Shown: positions 7,542 to 16,948, numbered from the stretch's first letter. The stretch is DNA of 64,000 bases from Niallia sp. NCCP-28 (GCF_023168165.1 NZ_BQYJ01000002.1:310001-374000); one strand, 5' to 3'. A program made the numbers and translations. The notes: generated by a model from the letters alone, not told the origin.

Positions 7542-9035
7542 TTATTTAATGCCTTTCATATGTTTTTGTATGATTGGGGAAATGGCAAATAAAATAATAC
7601 TTAAAACAATGGAAGCCCCACCAATAATACCAAAATACATCATTTCTGTTTGAGGTGTATAGAATTTAACAATTTGTGCATTTAATGCTTGTGCTGCAGC
7701 ATTTGATAAGAACCAAAGACTCATTGTTTGTGCTGAAAATGCTGCTGGAGCTAATTTTGTTGTAGCGGATAATCCAACAGGAGATAAACAAAGTTCTCCC
7801 ACTACGACAATAAAATAGCTAAGTACAAGCCATAATGGATTTACTAAAGAATCTTGACCACCTAAATAAGCTGGCAATAGAATGACTAAAAAAGATAGTC
7901 CAGCAAACAATAAACCAATGGAAAATTTTTTCGGAATAGATGGCTGGCGATCGCCAAGCTTCATCCAAATCCATGCAAATACAGGTGCAAAAATAATGAT
8001 AAACATTGGGTTTAATGATTGAAAAAAGGCTGGTGAAATGCTGAACCCAGCTATTTCTAATTGTGTGCGTTTATCTGCATAGCTGGCTAGGATAGTTGAA
8101 CCCTGCTCTTGAATAGCCCAGAACATAACAGATGCTAAAAATAGTGGGATATAGGCAAGCAATCTTGAACGCTCTACAGCAGTAGTTTTTGGACTGCGAT
8201 ACATTACTGTAATATATATAGCAGGAATTAAGAATCCTAAAATTCCAATTAATGCTATAAAAGAATTAAATGTTAAATAGCCAGCTGGAATAGTAATGGA
8301 AAGAAGTATTGCTATTACCACGATTGCGGCGCCAAAAATGCCATAATATTTTTTCTTTTCTTGTGGTGATAAAGGATTTGGAACTATTGTCCCCGCAAGA
8401 CCGAGATTTTTTTTCTTTGTAGTGATAAATACTATTAGACCAAGGAGCATCCCGATGGCTGCCAATGCAAATCCCGCATGGAAATTATAATCCATTCCGA
8501 TTTTTCCGACAACTAGAGGCGAAAGAAAACCACCGAGGTTAATACCCATATAAAAAATACTGAATCCAGAATCGCGGCGATTATCTTTTTCACTGTAAAT
8601 TTCTCCAACAATGCTTGATACATTTGGTTTTAATAAACCTGTACCAATTACAATCAGCACCATACTGGCAAAAAATAAGGAAACACTTCCAGGGATAGCA
8701 AGAACAATATGTCCAAGCATAATAAAAATTCCGCCATAAAAAACAGCTTTGCTTGTCCCAAATATTCTATCAGCTAACCAGCCGCCAATAATACCTGACA
8801 TGTATACTAGTGACCCGTAGATAGACATAATGGCAAGTGCTGTGTTTTCTGGAATGCCTAATCCGCCTTTTGTTACTTCATAATACATATAGTAAACAAG
8901 GATGGCGCGCATTCCATAATAGGAGAACCTCTCCCAAAATTCTGTAAAGAAAAGTGTGAATAATCCTTTAGGATGTCCGAAAAAACCCTTTTGAGGAACA
9001 CTGTCCACAATTTTCTGTTTATTTATTCCTGACAT
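7542..9035 (-). CDS. dtpT: POT-family di-/tripeptide:H+ symporter
   Basis: 497-residue inner-membrane transporter of the proton-dependent oligopeptide (PTR2/POT, MFS) family. The N-terminus shows the family signature around FFTEFWERFSYYGMRAILVYY (ExxERFxYY motif for proton coupling) and then about 12-14 hydrophobic segments; FSIFYMGINLGG is the second PTR2 signature. It imports peptides, which peptidase T (encoded at 15502-16737) could then trim, though the two are not co-transcribed. GAGGAGG precedes the ATG by 8 bases. Function within the family is confident; exact peptide range is unknown. Confidence 0.92.
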   Translation of the reverse strand: MSGINKQKIVDSVPQKGFFGHPKGLFTLFFTEFWERFSYYGMRAILVYYMYYEVTKGGLGIPENTALAIMSIYGSLVYMSGIIGGWLADRIFGTSKAVFYGGIFIMLGHIVLAIPGSVSLFFASMVLIVIGTGLLKPNVSSIVGEIYSEKDNRRDSGFSIFYMGINLGGFLSPLVVGKIGMDYNFHAGFALAAIGMLLGLIVFITTKKKNLGLAGTIVPNPLSPQEKKKYYGIFGAAIVVIAILLSITIPAGYLTFNSFIALIGILGFLIPAIYITVMYRSPKTTAVERSRLLAYIPLFLASVMFWAIQEQGSTILASYADKRTQLEIAGFSISPAFFQSLNPMFIIIFAPVFAWIWMKLGDRQPSIPKKFSIGLLFAGLSFLVILLPAYLGGQDSLVNPLWLVLSYFIVVVGELCLSPVGLSATTKLAPAAFSAQTMSLWFLSNAAAQALNAQIVKFYTPQTEMMYFGIIGGASIVLSIILFAISPIIQKHMKGIK

Positions 9036-9061
9036 GATGAAACCTCCTCTATTATTCTAAT

Positions 9062-9091
9062 ATAATACTTGTAATGGTTTTGTTTTGTCAA
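9062..9091 (-). promoter_or_regulatory. Sigma-A promoter of dtpT
   Basis: Reading the minus strand: TTGACA (9091-9086), 18-base spacer, TATTAT (9067-9062), about 25 bases before the start codon of the peptide transporter. Confidence 0.6.
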
Positions 9092-9506
9092 AATAAATTT
9101 TTAATTGTATATAAAATTAGGAAATAATATGATTATTTATTTAAAAAATAGAAAATTCTAATTTGGAAGATAAATGGGGGTGAATCGTACTGATTTCTAA
9201 GCATGAATTATTCCATTAGCATACTTTTGAATGCAGCTTATAGATATACATTATATTTAGGGGCAATTATTTGAGGATTAATTGGACTTATTAGCGGCAT
9301 AATAAACGTTGTATTATTGGATTTGCTTAAGAAAAAGAGTAGATGAAAAATCATTGGCAACTAATAATGCAAATAGCTACAGATGAAGAAATACAGCTTG
9401 GATTTAATGAAAAACGATGTTTAAAAATCATTAAGCAATTAGAGACATAAAACGATGGAACATAACAAAATGAATTTTTCGCAAATGGAGAAAAGGAGAG
9501 AATAAA
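9092..9506. other. Intergenic stretch with a decayed membrane-protein fragment
   Basis: Between dtpT and the DUF4023-like gene no intact gene is seen. A plus-strand frame at 9230-9346 encodes a hydrophobic piece (YRYTLYLGAII, then after an in-frame TGA, GLIGLISGIINVVLLDLL) with an internal stop and no start, suggesting a dead membrane-protein gene of unknown identity. Confidence 0.3.
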
Positions 9507-9623
9507 ATGGAAAATACACATGAGTTTGTGGAAGAATTAAAGGAAAATCAAAAAAAACAAGAAAAAAATAAGAATCATGGAAAAGGACATCCAGAAAAAA
9601 AACTTCCTAATAAACAACATTAG
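9507..9623 (+). CDS. 38-residue hydrophilic small protein, DUF4023-like
   Basis: A start codon at 9507 has an excellent ribosome binding site (AAGGAGAG, 9493-9500, 6-base spacing). The product begins MENTHEFVEELKENQKKQ and ends GHPEKKLPNKQH: highly charged, rich in Lys, Asn and Gln, no membrane segment. This pattern (THEFVE...LPNKQH) is what I remember of the DUF4023 family of small Bacillus proteins, function unknown. It is too short for ordinary ORF calling. The frame stays open for 52 codons after the TAG stop. Confidence 0.7.
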   Translation: MENTHEFVEELKENQKKQEKNKNHGKGHPEKKLPNKQH

Positions 9624-9783
9624 GCTGTTCAGGCTTTCGGCAAATACTGGTTTGTTTTATGGCTACAAATCCTCAGTTCTGATTTTATGATGGTGCAACC
9701 ATTTCCAATCAGTCCGAAGGCTGAGCAAAATGAAAGTTTGTTTAAATTAGAAGGATTTGTTGCAAAAGGACAAATCCCATAAA

Positions 9784-9832
9784 AAGGGGCATCTAATAGC
9801 TAGGAAATCGGCTTATTGGATGCCTCTTTAGC
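9784..9832 (+). terminator. Probable terminator
   Basis: An imperfect hairpin, arms around AGGGGCATCTAATAGC and GCTTATTGGATGCCTCTTT (with G-U pairs), preceded by an A-run and followed by TTTA. It would end the transcript of the DUF4023-like gene. Confidence 0.5.
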
Positions 9833-9927
9833 ATGCTTATTATTTGGATATATGGGACATTTCTAGTTTTCAAATTAATAAAAAATAGTATGATTGTAGA
9901 TATCATAAAGGAAAGCGAGAGGATACA

Positions 9928-10248
9928 ATGACCATCTTTTTATTTTTGCTGGCAGGTCTGGCCGAGATTGGCGGCGGCTATCTTATATGGCTTTGGCTGA
10001 GAGAAGGCAGATCTGGTTTATTTGGTCTATCAGGAGGAATTATTTTAGCTCTTTATGGCGTTATTGCAACATTTCAGACATTTCCTTCCTTTGGGAGAGT
10101 ATATGCGGCGTATGGCGGGGTATTTATTATTTTGTCTATATTATGGGGATGGGGAATAGATAAAAAAACACCAGATTTTTATGATTGGCTTGGAGCTGCC
10201 ATTTGTTTGGCTGGTGCTTCGATCATTTTATTTGCCCCAAGAAATTAG
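9928..10248 (+). CDS. YnfA/UPF0060 family small membrane protein
   Basis: 106 residues with four hydrophobic segments. The signature features are [16 protein letters not shown] near the N-terminus, [23 protein letters not shown] in two adjoining parts, and [17 protein letters not shown] at the C-terminus. These are diagnostic of the UPF0060 (YnfA) family, whose Shigella and Klebsiella members have been reported as SMR-like drug exporters; the role in Firmicutes is unproven. AAGCGAGAGG provides the ribosome binding site. It stands alone, convergent with the AGE-family gene. Confidence 0.92.
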   Translation: MTIFLFLLAGLAEIGGGYLIWLWLREGRSGLFGLSGGIILALYGVIATFQTFPSFGRVYAAYGGVFIILSILWGWGIDKKTPDFYDWLGAAICLAGASIILFAPRN

Positions 10249-10256
10249 AAAAAAGG

Positions 10257-10288
10257 CTAAAGACCGCTATATGCAAAGTGGTCTTTAG
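10257..10288. terminator. Shared hairpin between two convergent genes
   Basis: CTAAAGACC(G)CT pairs with AG(T)GGTCTTTAG around an 8-base loop; the minus-strand gene's stop overlaps its 3' edge. There is no long T-run on either side, so termination is likely but not certain. Confidence 0.5.
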
Positions 10289-11481
10289 GAAAGGGCTCGT
10301 ATAGCCTCATAACAATTGGCAATCGGATGATAATCTGTTTTATTCACAGGACTTTTTATATTGCTGTAACGTTTATTCTGACGGTTTAGTAATGGATACC
10401 AGCCTCCATATTTATGGTCTACAAAATGATTCCAAATATAGTGGAAAAGATGAAGATAGTTTGCTTGATAAAGGGATAAATCAGTTTTCTCAGCAAGCAA
10501 GATGGAAGCTCCAATAGCTTCTGCTTGAACCCAATAATTTTTATCACTGTCAAGAATAGACCCATCTTTTGCAAAGGAGAAAAAAACGCCGCCAAATTGT
10601 TGATCCCATCCTTTAGATAATGCTTTATTATATAATTGAATAGCTTTATCTATCAGCCAATGTTCATGGATATGCCGTTCTACCATTAAAAGAAGTTTGC
10701 TCCATTCGATTGTGTGACCAGGAATAAATCCATCAGGTCTAAATTCTTTTAGGCTGTTTTTTGTTTCTTTGTATGACCAATCAATGGTCCAATCATCTGT
10801 ATAATGTTCCCAAATCAATCCAGATGATTGTGGAGCAATTTCTAGAATAAGGCGTTTGGCAATAGTATATGCCTTTTCTAGATATTTTTTATCCCCTGTA
10901 GCTTCATATGCAGCTAATAATGCTTCACACATATGCATATTGGCATTTTGTCCTCTATAAGGAGAAGTTTTACTCCAATCTTCGCTGAATTTATCGATGT
11001 ATAGTTGATGTTCCTCATCCCAAAAATGGGTCTCAATGATGTTATAAATATATGCAATCAGGCCAGAAGCTTTGTGTATTCCAGATTGATAAGCTTTTGA
11101 TGCAGCTAATAATGCAAAAGCATGACCATATGCAAGTTTGATTGGTTTATTTACTCTCTTGCCATGAAGAGACCAGAAAAAACCACCGTGCTTTTTATCT
11201 AGAAAACAGTCTTCCAAAAATTTTAGTCCATGTTGAGCGGCACTTATGCAAGAAGAATTGCCTAGGAGAGAGCCAATGCTGAATATATAGATAAAACGAG
11301 ACGTTCCAACAAGTGTTTTTGTTGTTTTATCACAAATGTACCCATTATCAAAAAAGCATTGATAATATCCCCCCATTTTTTTATCCAAGCAAATAGGGGA
11401 ATAAAAGTGAAGAATATCTTTTATATGTTTTTTTACCCATGCTGGATCTGTGAATGAAGGATGAGATAGTTTTGTTGTCAT
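10285..11481 (-). CDS. AGE-family sugar 2-epimerase / aldose-ketose isomerase (mannose isomerase-like)
   Basis: 398-residue soluble (alpha/alpha)6-barrel protein of the N-acylglucosamine 2-epimerase family. Motifs are GTSRFIYIFSIG, LAYGHAFALLAASKAY, QNANMHMCEALLAAYEAT, PGHTIEWSKLL with the first catalytic His, and TDYHPIANCYEA with the second. The QNANMHMCEA and GHxxEWxxLL pattern is closest to the YihS/D-mannose isomerase and cellobiose 2-epimerase branches rather than to true GlcNAc 2-epimerase. It stands alone in a sugar-rich region with no linked transporter, so the substrate cannot be fixed. The ATG follows a weak GGCGG box. Confidence 0.85.
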   Translation of the reverse strand: MTTKLSHPSFTDPAWVKKHIKDILHFYSPICLDKKMGGYYQCFFDNGYICDKTTKTLVGTSRFIYIFSIGSLLGNSSCISAAQHGLKFLEDCFLDKKHGGFFWSLHGKRVNKPIKLAYGHAFALLAASKAYQSGIHKASGLIAYIYNIIETHFWDEEHQLYIDKFSEDWSKTSPYRGQNANMHMCEALLAAYEATGDKKYLEKAYTIAKRLILEIAPQSSGLIWEHYTDDWTIDWSYKETKNSLKEFRPDGFIPGHTIEWSKLLLMVERHIHEHWLIDKAIQLYNKALSKGWDQQFGGVFFSFAKDGSILDSDKNYWVQAEAIGASILLAEKTDLSLYQANYLHLFHYIWNHFVDHKYGGWYPLLNRQNKRYSNIKSPVNKTDYHPIANCYEAIRALS

Positions 11482-11873
11482 GTTTACACCGCCATTTTAA
11501 CTGTTTATTTATCATTAACCTTTCTATTTTAGGCTGAAACATTTCTATACTATTAGCGTTTTTTGAAATAAGTGACAATGTCTTATAAATAGCAGGTGAA
11601 TTCTTTGTTGAGTTTTTGTTTCGGGAGGAAAACCAATAAAATTTTTCTGTTTTTAAATATAAGTAAAAATAAACAAAAAAAAATGGTGTAATTAAAATAT
11701 ATTTATATTATAATATAATTTAGAAAGGGGTTTCATTTTGTTTTTGTTTCTTATTTTTAAAAATAAAGTAGATTTATAGCTTAATTATATTTGGAATGTA
11801 GGGAAACAAAGGAAATCCATAAAAATAAAAAAAAACGCAGGTGAAATTCAACGAACATTTGGAGGTCAATACA
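11482..11873. other. Divergent promoter region between the AGE-family gene and rhaEW
   Basis: AT-rich, no ORF. It holds a TATAAT at 11709-11714 and A/T-run blocks (AAATAAACAAAAAA near 11670; TTTGTTTTTGTTTCT near 11737). These resemble blocks upstream of rhaD (TTTTTATTTGTTTT near 22962) and could be RhaR (DeoR) half-sites; this is speculative. Confidence 0.35.
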
Positions 11874-13943
11874 ATGGTCAAAAGCTTATGGGAGAATAAA
11901 AAGGCTTCGCAATTATCTAAGGGGTTAGATGAATTGGTATATCGCTCCAATTTAATTGGAACAGATAGAGCAGTATGCAATTGGGGCGGCGGGAACACAT
12001 CGATGAAAACAATTGAAAAGGATTTTCGCGGCCGCGATGTGGAAGTAATGTGGGTAAAGGGAAGTGGATCGGATTTAGCTACAATGAAAGCGCAAAACTT
12101 CACAGGGTTAAAAATGGATGATATTCGCCCATTAATAGAAAAAGAGGAAATGCCTGATGAAGAAATGGTATCGTATTTAGCACATTGTATGATCGATAGT
12201 ACACATCCTCGTGCATCTATTGAAACACTATTACATGCGTTTTTACCATATAAACATGTGGATCACACACATCCTGATGCGATTATCAGTTTATGCTGTG
12301 CAGATAATGGAAAACAAATTGCAGAAGAAATCTATGGTAATCGTTTTGTATGGGTTCCATATATCCGCCCAGGATTTACTTTATCAAAAATGATTGCAGA
12401 AGGAGTAAAAAATAATCCAAATGCAGAATTAGTATTGATGGAAAAACATGGATTAGTAGTATGGGGAGATACGGCTCAAGAAAGCTATGAAAAAACTATT
12501 GCTGTTATTAATGAAGCAGAAAACTATATTAATAGTAAGATTGCTGCTGGCAAAGTATTTGGCGGAGCAAAATTTGAATCATTAGAAGAGGAAGAAGCAA
12601 AGGATATTTTGGCTGCTGTGATGCCAGTAATTCGTGGTGCAGTAAGCGATGAAAAGCAAATGCTGTTAACATTTGATAGAGGAGAAGATATTCTGGAGTT
12701 TGTAAATAGCTATGATGCTCCAACTCTTTCACAAGTAGGCGCAGCTTGCCCAGATCATTTAGTCCATACTAAAATGAAACCGCTATTTATTGAATGGGAT
12801 CCATCAACAAAAGATGTGAATGCATTAAAAGGTAGCATTAAAGCTGGAGTTCAACGTTTTAAAGAAGAATATGCAGCATATTTTGACAGAAATAAAAATG
12901 AAGGCGATAAAATGTTTGAACCGGCACCACGTGTTATTTTAATTCCAGGTATTGGAATGGTGAACACAGGAAAAAATGTTCCTATGGCAAATGTAAGTGG
13001 TGCATTATATCAACGTGCCATTTCTGTGATGAAGGGTGCTACGACTTTAGGGGAATTCGTCTCTCTTAATGAAAATGAGTCTTTTAATGTAGAATACTGG
13101 CCATTAGAGCTATATAAATTATCTTTAGCTCCGGCTGAAAGCGAATTTTCAAGAAAAATTGCTTTTATTACAGGTGGAGCCGGCGGAATTGGCAGTGAGA
13201 CGAGCAGATTGTTCGCTTCTGAAGGAGCACATGTTGTACTTGCGGATTTAAATCTTGAAGGCGCTGAAAAAGTTGCCGCAGAAATTAATGAAACATACGG
13301 AGAAGGCAGAGCTCTTGCTGTAAAAATGGATGTGACAAGTGAAGAAGCGGTACAAGAAGCATTCAAAAAGACTGCACTTACTTTCGGCGGTGTTGATATT
13401 ATTGTCAATAATGCTGGTCTTGCAACATCTAGTCCATTTGATGAAACAACATTAAAAGAGTGGAATCTGAACATAAATGTATTAGGAACAGGCTACTTTT
13501 TAGTAGCAAGAGAAGCTTTTCAACATATGAAAGAACAAGGAATCGGCGGAAATATGGTATTTATCGGCTCCAAAAACTCTGTATATGCTGGGAAAAATGC
13601 AGCTGCATACAGTTCTGTAAAAGCAATGGAAACACATTTGGCAAGATGCATTGCAGCAGAGGGAGGAGAGTTTGGAATTCGTGTAAATTCCGTGCTTCCT
13701 GATGCGGTGCTTCAAGGCTCAGCGATATGGGGTTCAAGATGGCGTGAAGAAAGAGCCGCAGCTTATGGCATTGAACCAGATCAATTAGAAGAACATTACC
13801 GTAAACGTACAACATTATTAGTGAATATCTATCCAAGAGATATTGCTGAATCCATTGCCTTTTTTGCTTCCTCAAAGGCTGATAAAACAACTGGATGTAT
13901 GTTGACAGTAGACGGCGGTGTACCGGCAGCGTTTACGAGATAA
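11874..13943 (+). CDS. rhaEW: Bifunctional rhamnulose-1-phosphate aldolase / L-lactaldehyde dehydrogenase
   Basis: 689 residues, the length of B. subtilis YuxG (RhaEW). The N-terminal class II aldolase/adducin domain (about 20-270; CNWGGGNTSMK, HTHPDAIISLCC with zinc His residues, EKHGLVVWGD) splits L-rhamnulose-1-P to DHAP and L-lactaldehyde. The C-terminal short-chain dehydrogenase (about 425-689; Rossmann GGAGGIGSETS, NNAG, YSSVKAMETH catalytic Tyr/Lys) oxidises lactaldehyde to lactate. The ATG at 11874 has GGAGG 8 bases upstream; the longer GTG frame at 11841 is rejected. It is monocistronic with its own terminator, 5 kb from rhaB. A separate E. coli-type RhaD exists at 23078, so the aldol step is duplicated. 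Confidence 0.95.
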   Translation: MVKSLWENKKASQLSKGLDELVYRSNLIGTDRAVCNWGGGNTSMKTIEKDFRGRDVEVMWVKGSGSDLATMKAQNFTGLKMDDIRPLIEKEEMPDEEMVSYLAHCMIDSTHPRASIETLLHAFLPYKHVDHTHPDAIISLCCADNGKQIAEEIYGNRFVWVPYIRPGFTLSKMIAEGVKNNPNAELVLMEKHGLVVWGDTAQESYEKTIAVINEAENYINSKIAAGKVFGGAKFESLEEEEAKDILAAVMPVIRGAVSDEKQMLLTFDRGEDILEFVNSYDAPTLSQVGAACPDHLVHTKMKPLFIEWDPSTKDVNALKGSIKAGVQRFKEEYAAYFDRNKNEGDKMFEPAPRVILIPGIGMVNTGKNVPMANVSGALYQRAISVMKGATTLGEFVSLNENESFNVEYWPLELYKLSLAPAESEFSRKIAFITGGAGGIGSETSRLFASEGAHVVLADLNLEGAEKVAAEINETYGEGRALAVKMDVTSEEAVQEAFKKTALTFGGVDIIVNNAGLATSSPFDETTLKEWNLNINVLGTGYFLVAREAFQHMKEQGIGGNMVFIGSKNSVYAGKNAAAYSSVKAMETHLARCIAAEGGEFGIRVNSVLPDAVLQGSAIWGSRWREERAAAYGIEPDQLEEHYRKRTTLLVNIYPRDIAESIAFFASSKADKTTGCMLTVDGGVPAAFTR

Positions 13944-13961
13944 TCTGATCTTTATAGATAG

Positions 13962-14009
13962 AAAAAGGGACAAAGAAACTATTTTATATAGTTTCTTTGT
14001 CCCTTTTTT
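13962..14009. terminator. Strong bidirectional terminator between rhaEW and rpe
   Basis: A 21-base perfect stem with core AAAGGGACAAAGAAACTAT (from 13964) pairs with ATAGTTTCTTTGTCCCTTT around a 5-base loop, with A- and T-runs on the flanks. Confidence 0.93.
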
Positions 14010-14026
14010 ACTGTTATACATAATCC

Positions 14027-14674
14027 TTAGCCTCTTATTGTTTTGATCGCCTCTGCACGATCAGAGCTTCCATAAATAAACGAACCAGCTACTAATACGT
14101 TAGCTCCTGCTTCTATACATATTTTTGCCGTTTCTTCATTTATTCCCCCATCTACTTCAATATCCATTTCTGGGTTTAATTCATTTGCCATTTTTCGGAC
14201 TTCTGTAATTTTTGGAACAACGCTTGAAATAAAGGCTTGTCCCCCAAAACCAGGGTTTACCGTCATTAATAAAACCATATCGATATCTTGGATAATATGT
14301 TTAATTGTATCAACAGGAGTGCTTGGGTTAAGAACAACACCAGCTTTTATTCCTTGTTCCTTAATCAGCTGAATGGTGCGGTGAAGATGGCGGCATGCTT
14401 CTACATGAACAGTGATGATATCAGCGCCGGCCTTTGCGAATTCAGAAATATATTGATCGGGATTTTCAATCATTAAATGGACATCTAAGGGCAATTTAGT
14501 AATTGGACGGATTGCATCTACAACTAAAGGGCCAATTGTAATATTTGGCACAAAATGACCATCCATCACATCGACATGAATATAATCAGCGCCGCCAAGT
14601 TCTACATCTTTTATGTCTTCTCCAAGCGCTGCAAAATTTGCTGAGAGAATAGATGGAGCAATTTTAATCATCAT
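14027..14674 (-). CDS. rpe: Ribulose-phosphate 3-epimerase
   Basis: 215-residue TIM-barrel enzyme interconverting ribulose-5-P and xylulose-5-P. Motifs are [33 protein letters not shown] (metal His/Asp), [33 protein letters not shown], and [18 protein letters not shown] lies 6 bases before the first of two ATGs on the minus strand. It stands alone with its own promoter, outside the usual prkC-rsgA-rpe context, so it may be a second copy serving pentose or rhamnose/arabinose flux. An allulose-6-P epimerase cannot be excluded. Confidence 0.9.
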   Translation of the reverse strand: MMIKIAPSILSANFAALGEDIKDVELGGADYIHVDVMDGHFVPNITIGPLVVDAIRPITKLPLDVHLMIENPDQYISEFAKAGADIITVHVEACRHLHRTIQLIKEQGIKAGVVLNPSTPVDTIKHIIQDIDMVLLMTVNPGFGGQAFISSVVPKITEVRKMANELNPEMDIEVDGGINEETAKICIEAGANVLVAGSFIYGSSDRAEAIKTIRG

Positions 14675-14751
14675 AAGAAACCTCCAAGTTTATGTATGTT
14701 TGTTGCTGCTTTTGAAAAAACTTAATAGGAAAACATAAGTGCATATCTAAA

Positions 14752-14780
14752 ATTATAGCAGATGGAAAATAAGACACCAA
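14752..14780 (-). promoter_or_regulatory. Probable promoter of rpe
   Basis: Minus strand: TTGGTG (14780-14775), 17-base spacer, TATAAT (14757-14752), 78 bases before the rpe start. Confidence 0.45.
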
Positions 14781-14826
14781 GAAAATATATAGATAAGTGT
14801 TTTGTTTTAGAAGAAGAAAGAGACAG

Positions 14827-14860
14827 TAAAAAACCCTATCTTAATAACGTAAGATAGGGT
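14827..14860 (-). terminator. Terminator of the hypothetical gene at 14869-15288
   Basis: The arms ACCCTATCTTA and TAAGATAGGGT enclose a 6-base loop, followed on the minus strand by a T-run. Confidence 0.88.
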
Positions 14861-14868
14861 AATCACAA

Positions 14869-15288
14869 TTAGGATAATAGATTTGCAATTTCTTTTTGAA
14901 TAGATAGTGAGCTTGATTGGAAACTAGTGGAGATGCATGCGATAAGCAGTTCTTTATTTTTGTACTGTTCTGGTTTGTTTTTATTATAATAAAAACGAAT
15001 AGCGTCTTCTTCTTTAAAAAACTCTTTTCCTAATTTTAATAAAGTGGTAACAGGCAAAACAGAAAAATCTATTGGGCTAGCTTCTTCTTTAGAAGCACCT
15101 TCTGCATCTGCTTCTTGATGGAAATCTTTTACTACTTTATTTAGCAAAGTTTCTTGTTCCAATACTTGTTTAAATAGTTTTTTACGGACTCTTTTCTTTT
15201 TGGAATGAAGTCCAAATACATCTAAAATATAATGATGAAGTTCCCTATTTTGGATAACGTCTTCTTGTTTTTTATAAATGGTATTCAT
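14869..15288 (-). CDS. Hypothetical cytosolic protein, 139 residues
   Basis: Not recognised. The ATG at 15288 has AAGGAG with 7-base spacing (minus strand), which rejects a 12-codon upstream extension. The product is charged and helical with no membrane segment: a basic patch SKKKRVRKKLFKQ (about 30-43), an acidic linker, then a leucine-rich part. It has its own sigma-A promoter and a strong terminator, so it is a genuine single-gene unit. It lies downstream of pepT on the same strand but is transcribed separately. Confidence 0.75.
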   Translation of the reverse strand: MNTIYKKQEDVIQNRELHHYILDVFGLHSKKKRVRKKLFKQVLEQETLLNKVVKDFHQEADAEGASKEEASPIDFSVLPVTTLLKLGKEFFKEEDAIRFYYNKNKPEQYKNKELLIACISTSFQSSSLSIQKEIANLLS

Positions 15289-15356
15289 TATATAACTCCT
15301 TTTCTCGATAAACTGCCAATCCATTTTTTCCGAGCTGGATTTTACGCACGGAAACT

Positions 15357-15384
15357 ATTATATACTAAACTAGGGAAAGTACAA
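15357..15384 (-). promoter_or_regulatory. Sigma-A promoter of the hypothetical gene
   Basis: Minus strand: TTGTAC (15384-15379), 16-base spacer, TATAAT (15362-15357), 69 bases before the start codon. Confidence 0.6.
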
Positions 15385-15501
15385 AATCTATCTTTCATAA
15401 TAGTAGAATAATGAATAAGGAAATCCGTGAAACTTTCAGCTGAAAGTCCCTTAAATGCTTTAGTCACTTTAAGTGTTTTATCAGAAAGTTCATCAGGATT
15501 A

Positions 15502-16737
15502 TTAAAGAGGCTTCTTTTCAAATAATTGGACAATTTCCACTAATACAGCTACTGCTTTTAGCATATTATCAACAGAAATGTATTCATACTTTCCATGGAA
15601 ATTTTCTCCGCCTGTAAAAATATTTGGAGTAGGCAATCCCATATACGATAATTGTGACCCATCTGTACCTCCGCGAATTGGCTGTACAATTGGTGTTATC
15701 CCTAAATTTTCCATTGCTTGATAAGCTATATCCACAATTTCTTTGACTGGTTCAATTTTTTCCCGCATATTGTAATACTGATCATTCATTTCTAAAAGAA
15801 TGGTATTTTTCCCGTATTTACTATTTAGTTTTTGGATAATTGCAGTTAGATTTTGTTTGCGGTTTTCAAATACTTCTCGATTGAAGTCGCGGATAATATA
15901 ATATAGTTTGCTTTGTTCTACATCTCCGCTAAAAGATAATAGATGGTAAAACCCTTCATAACCCTCTGTATATTCAGGTGCTTCTTCTTTGGGAAGCTGA
16001 TTTTGTATTTCCATGGCGATTTTGATGCTGTTGACCATTTTCCCTTTGGCAGTTCCAGGATGGACATTTGTGCCGTGAACAGTAATTTTGGCAGCAGCTG
16101 CATGAAAACTTTCATATTGAAGTTCCCCAAGAGGTCCGCCATCCACTGTATAAGCAAAGTCGGCTCCAAATGCTTTTACATCAAACTTATGCGGCCCTCT
16201 GCCAATTTCTTCATCTGGAGTAAAGGCTACACGTATTTTTCCATGCTTTATTTCTGGATGCTGAATAAGATAAATAAGCGCTGTCATGATTTCTGCTATA
16301 CCTGCTTTATTATCAGCGCCAAGCAATGTAGTTCCATCTGTTGTCAGCAGAGTATGCCCTATATAATTTTTTAGCTCAGGGAATTCTTTTGGAGAAAGCA
16401 CAATATGTAAGTTTTTATTTAATAAAATGTCTTCTCCATCATAATTTTCTATTATTTGCGGACGCACATTTTTTCCTGTGAAATCAGTGGCCGTGTCTAG
16501 ATGGGCTAAAAAGCCGATGGTCGGAAGCGGCTTGTCCGTATTTGCTGGCAATGTTGCCATAACGTAGCCGAACTCATCGATTGTCACATCTTTCATGCCA
16601 ATTTCCTTCAATTCCTCTACCAATAAATTTCCCAGTGTAAGCTGGCCAGGCGTCGAGGGACACGAATCATTATTTTCATTCGATTGTGTATCAACAACTG
16701 CATAAGAAATAAACCGGTCAATAATGTTGTTTCTCAA
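15502..16737 (-). CDS. pepT: Peptidase T (tripeptide aminopeptidase)
   Basis: 411-residue dizinc M20B exopeptidase releasing N-terminal residues from tripeptides in the cytosol. Motifs are [12 protein letters not shown] (zinc His, Asp), [15 protein letters not shown] (bridging Asp), [16 protein letters not shown] (catalytic Glu and zinc ligand), [26 protein letters not shown], and [14 protein letters not shown] ... [10 protein letters not shown]. The start is TTG at 16737, placed after AAAGGAG and a run of nine Ts; an ATG eleven bases upstream is out of frame. It works naturally with the POT peptide importer. Identity is confident. Confidence 0.96.
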   Translation of the reverse strand: MRNNIIDRFISYAVVDTQSNENNDSCPSTPGQLTLGNLLVEELKEIGMKDVTIDEFGYVMATLPANTDKPLPTIGFLAHLDTATDFTGKNVRPQIIENYDGEDILLNKNLHIVLSPKEFPELKNYIGHTLLTTDGTTLLGADNKAGIAEIMTALIYLIQHPEIKHGKIRVAFTPDEEIGRGPHKFDVKAFGADFAYTVDGGPLGELQYESFHAAAAKITVHGTNVHPGTAKGKMVNSIKIAMEIQNQLPKEEAPEYTEGYEGFYHLLSFSGDVEQSKLYYIIRDFNREVFENRKQNLTAIIQKLNSKYGKNTILLEMNDQYYNMREKIEPVKEIVDIAYQAMENLGITPIVQPIRGGTDGSQLSYMGLPTPNIFTGGENFHGKYEYISVDNMLKAVAVLVEIVQLFEKKPL

Positions 16738-16838
16738 AAAAAAATCATCTCCTTTTATTCTTTATTTAATTTTAACATGGAGAATAGGGGGATTGGAATT
16801 TTTAGCAGCTTATAATCTTTCTGCATTTTTCGAGCGTC

Positions 16839-16873
16839 TTCCCGAGAAATGTCACTATTTCCCGAGAAATGTC
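16839..16873 (+). repeat. Two direct 15-bp repeats 20 bp apart
   Basis: TTCCCGAGAAATGTC occurs at 16839-16853 and again exactly at 16859-16873. The 20-bp period (two helical turns) in the divergent pepT / thioredoxin-like intergenic region suggests a tandem regulator site. Confidence 0.7.
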
Positions 16874-16948
16874 CAATAAATGCACAAAAATTTTTCTCTC
16901 CTTTTTCGATAAAATAATAGATAGAAAATAATAAAAAGGAGAGAGCAA

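Noticed and set aside
12529-13890. Several ORFs of 67-154 codons antisense to rhaEW
   Set aside because: All lie wholly inside the well-supported rhaEW gene and have no ribosome binding sites or recognisable motifs.
14027-14674. Possibility that the rpe-like gene is an allulose-6-phosphate 3-epimerase
   Set aside because: No linked allulose genes, and all visible motifs fit standard ribulose-5-phosphate epimerases; cannot be separated further by eye.
15342-15533. 63-codon minus-strand ORF overlapping the pepT 3' end
   Set aside because: It has no ribosome binding site, overlaps pepT in another frame, and includes the promoter of the next gene; composition is not protein-like.
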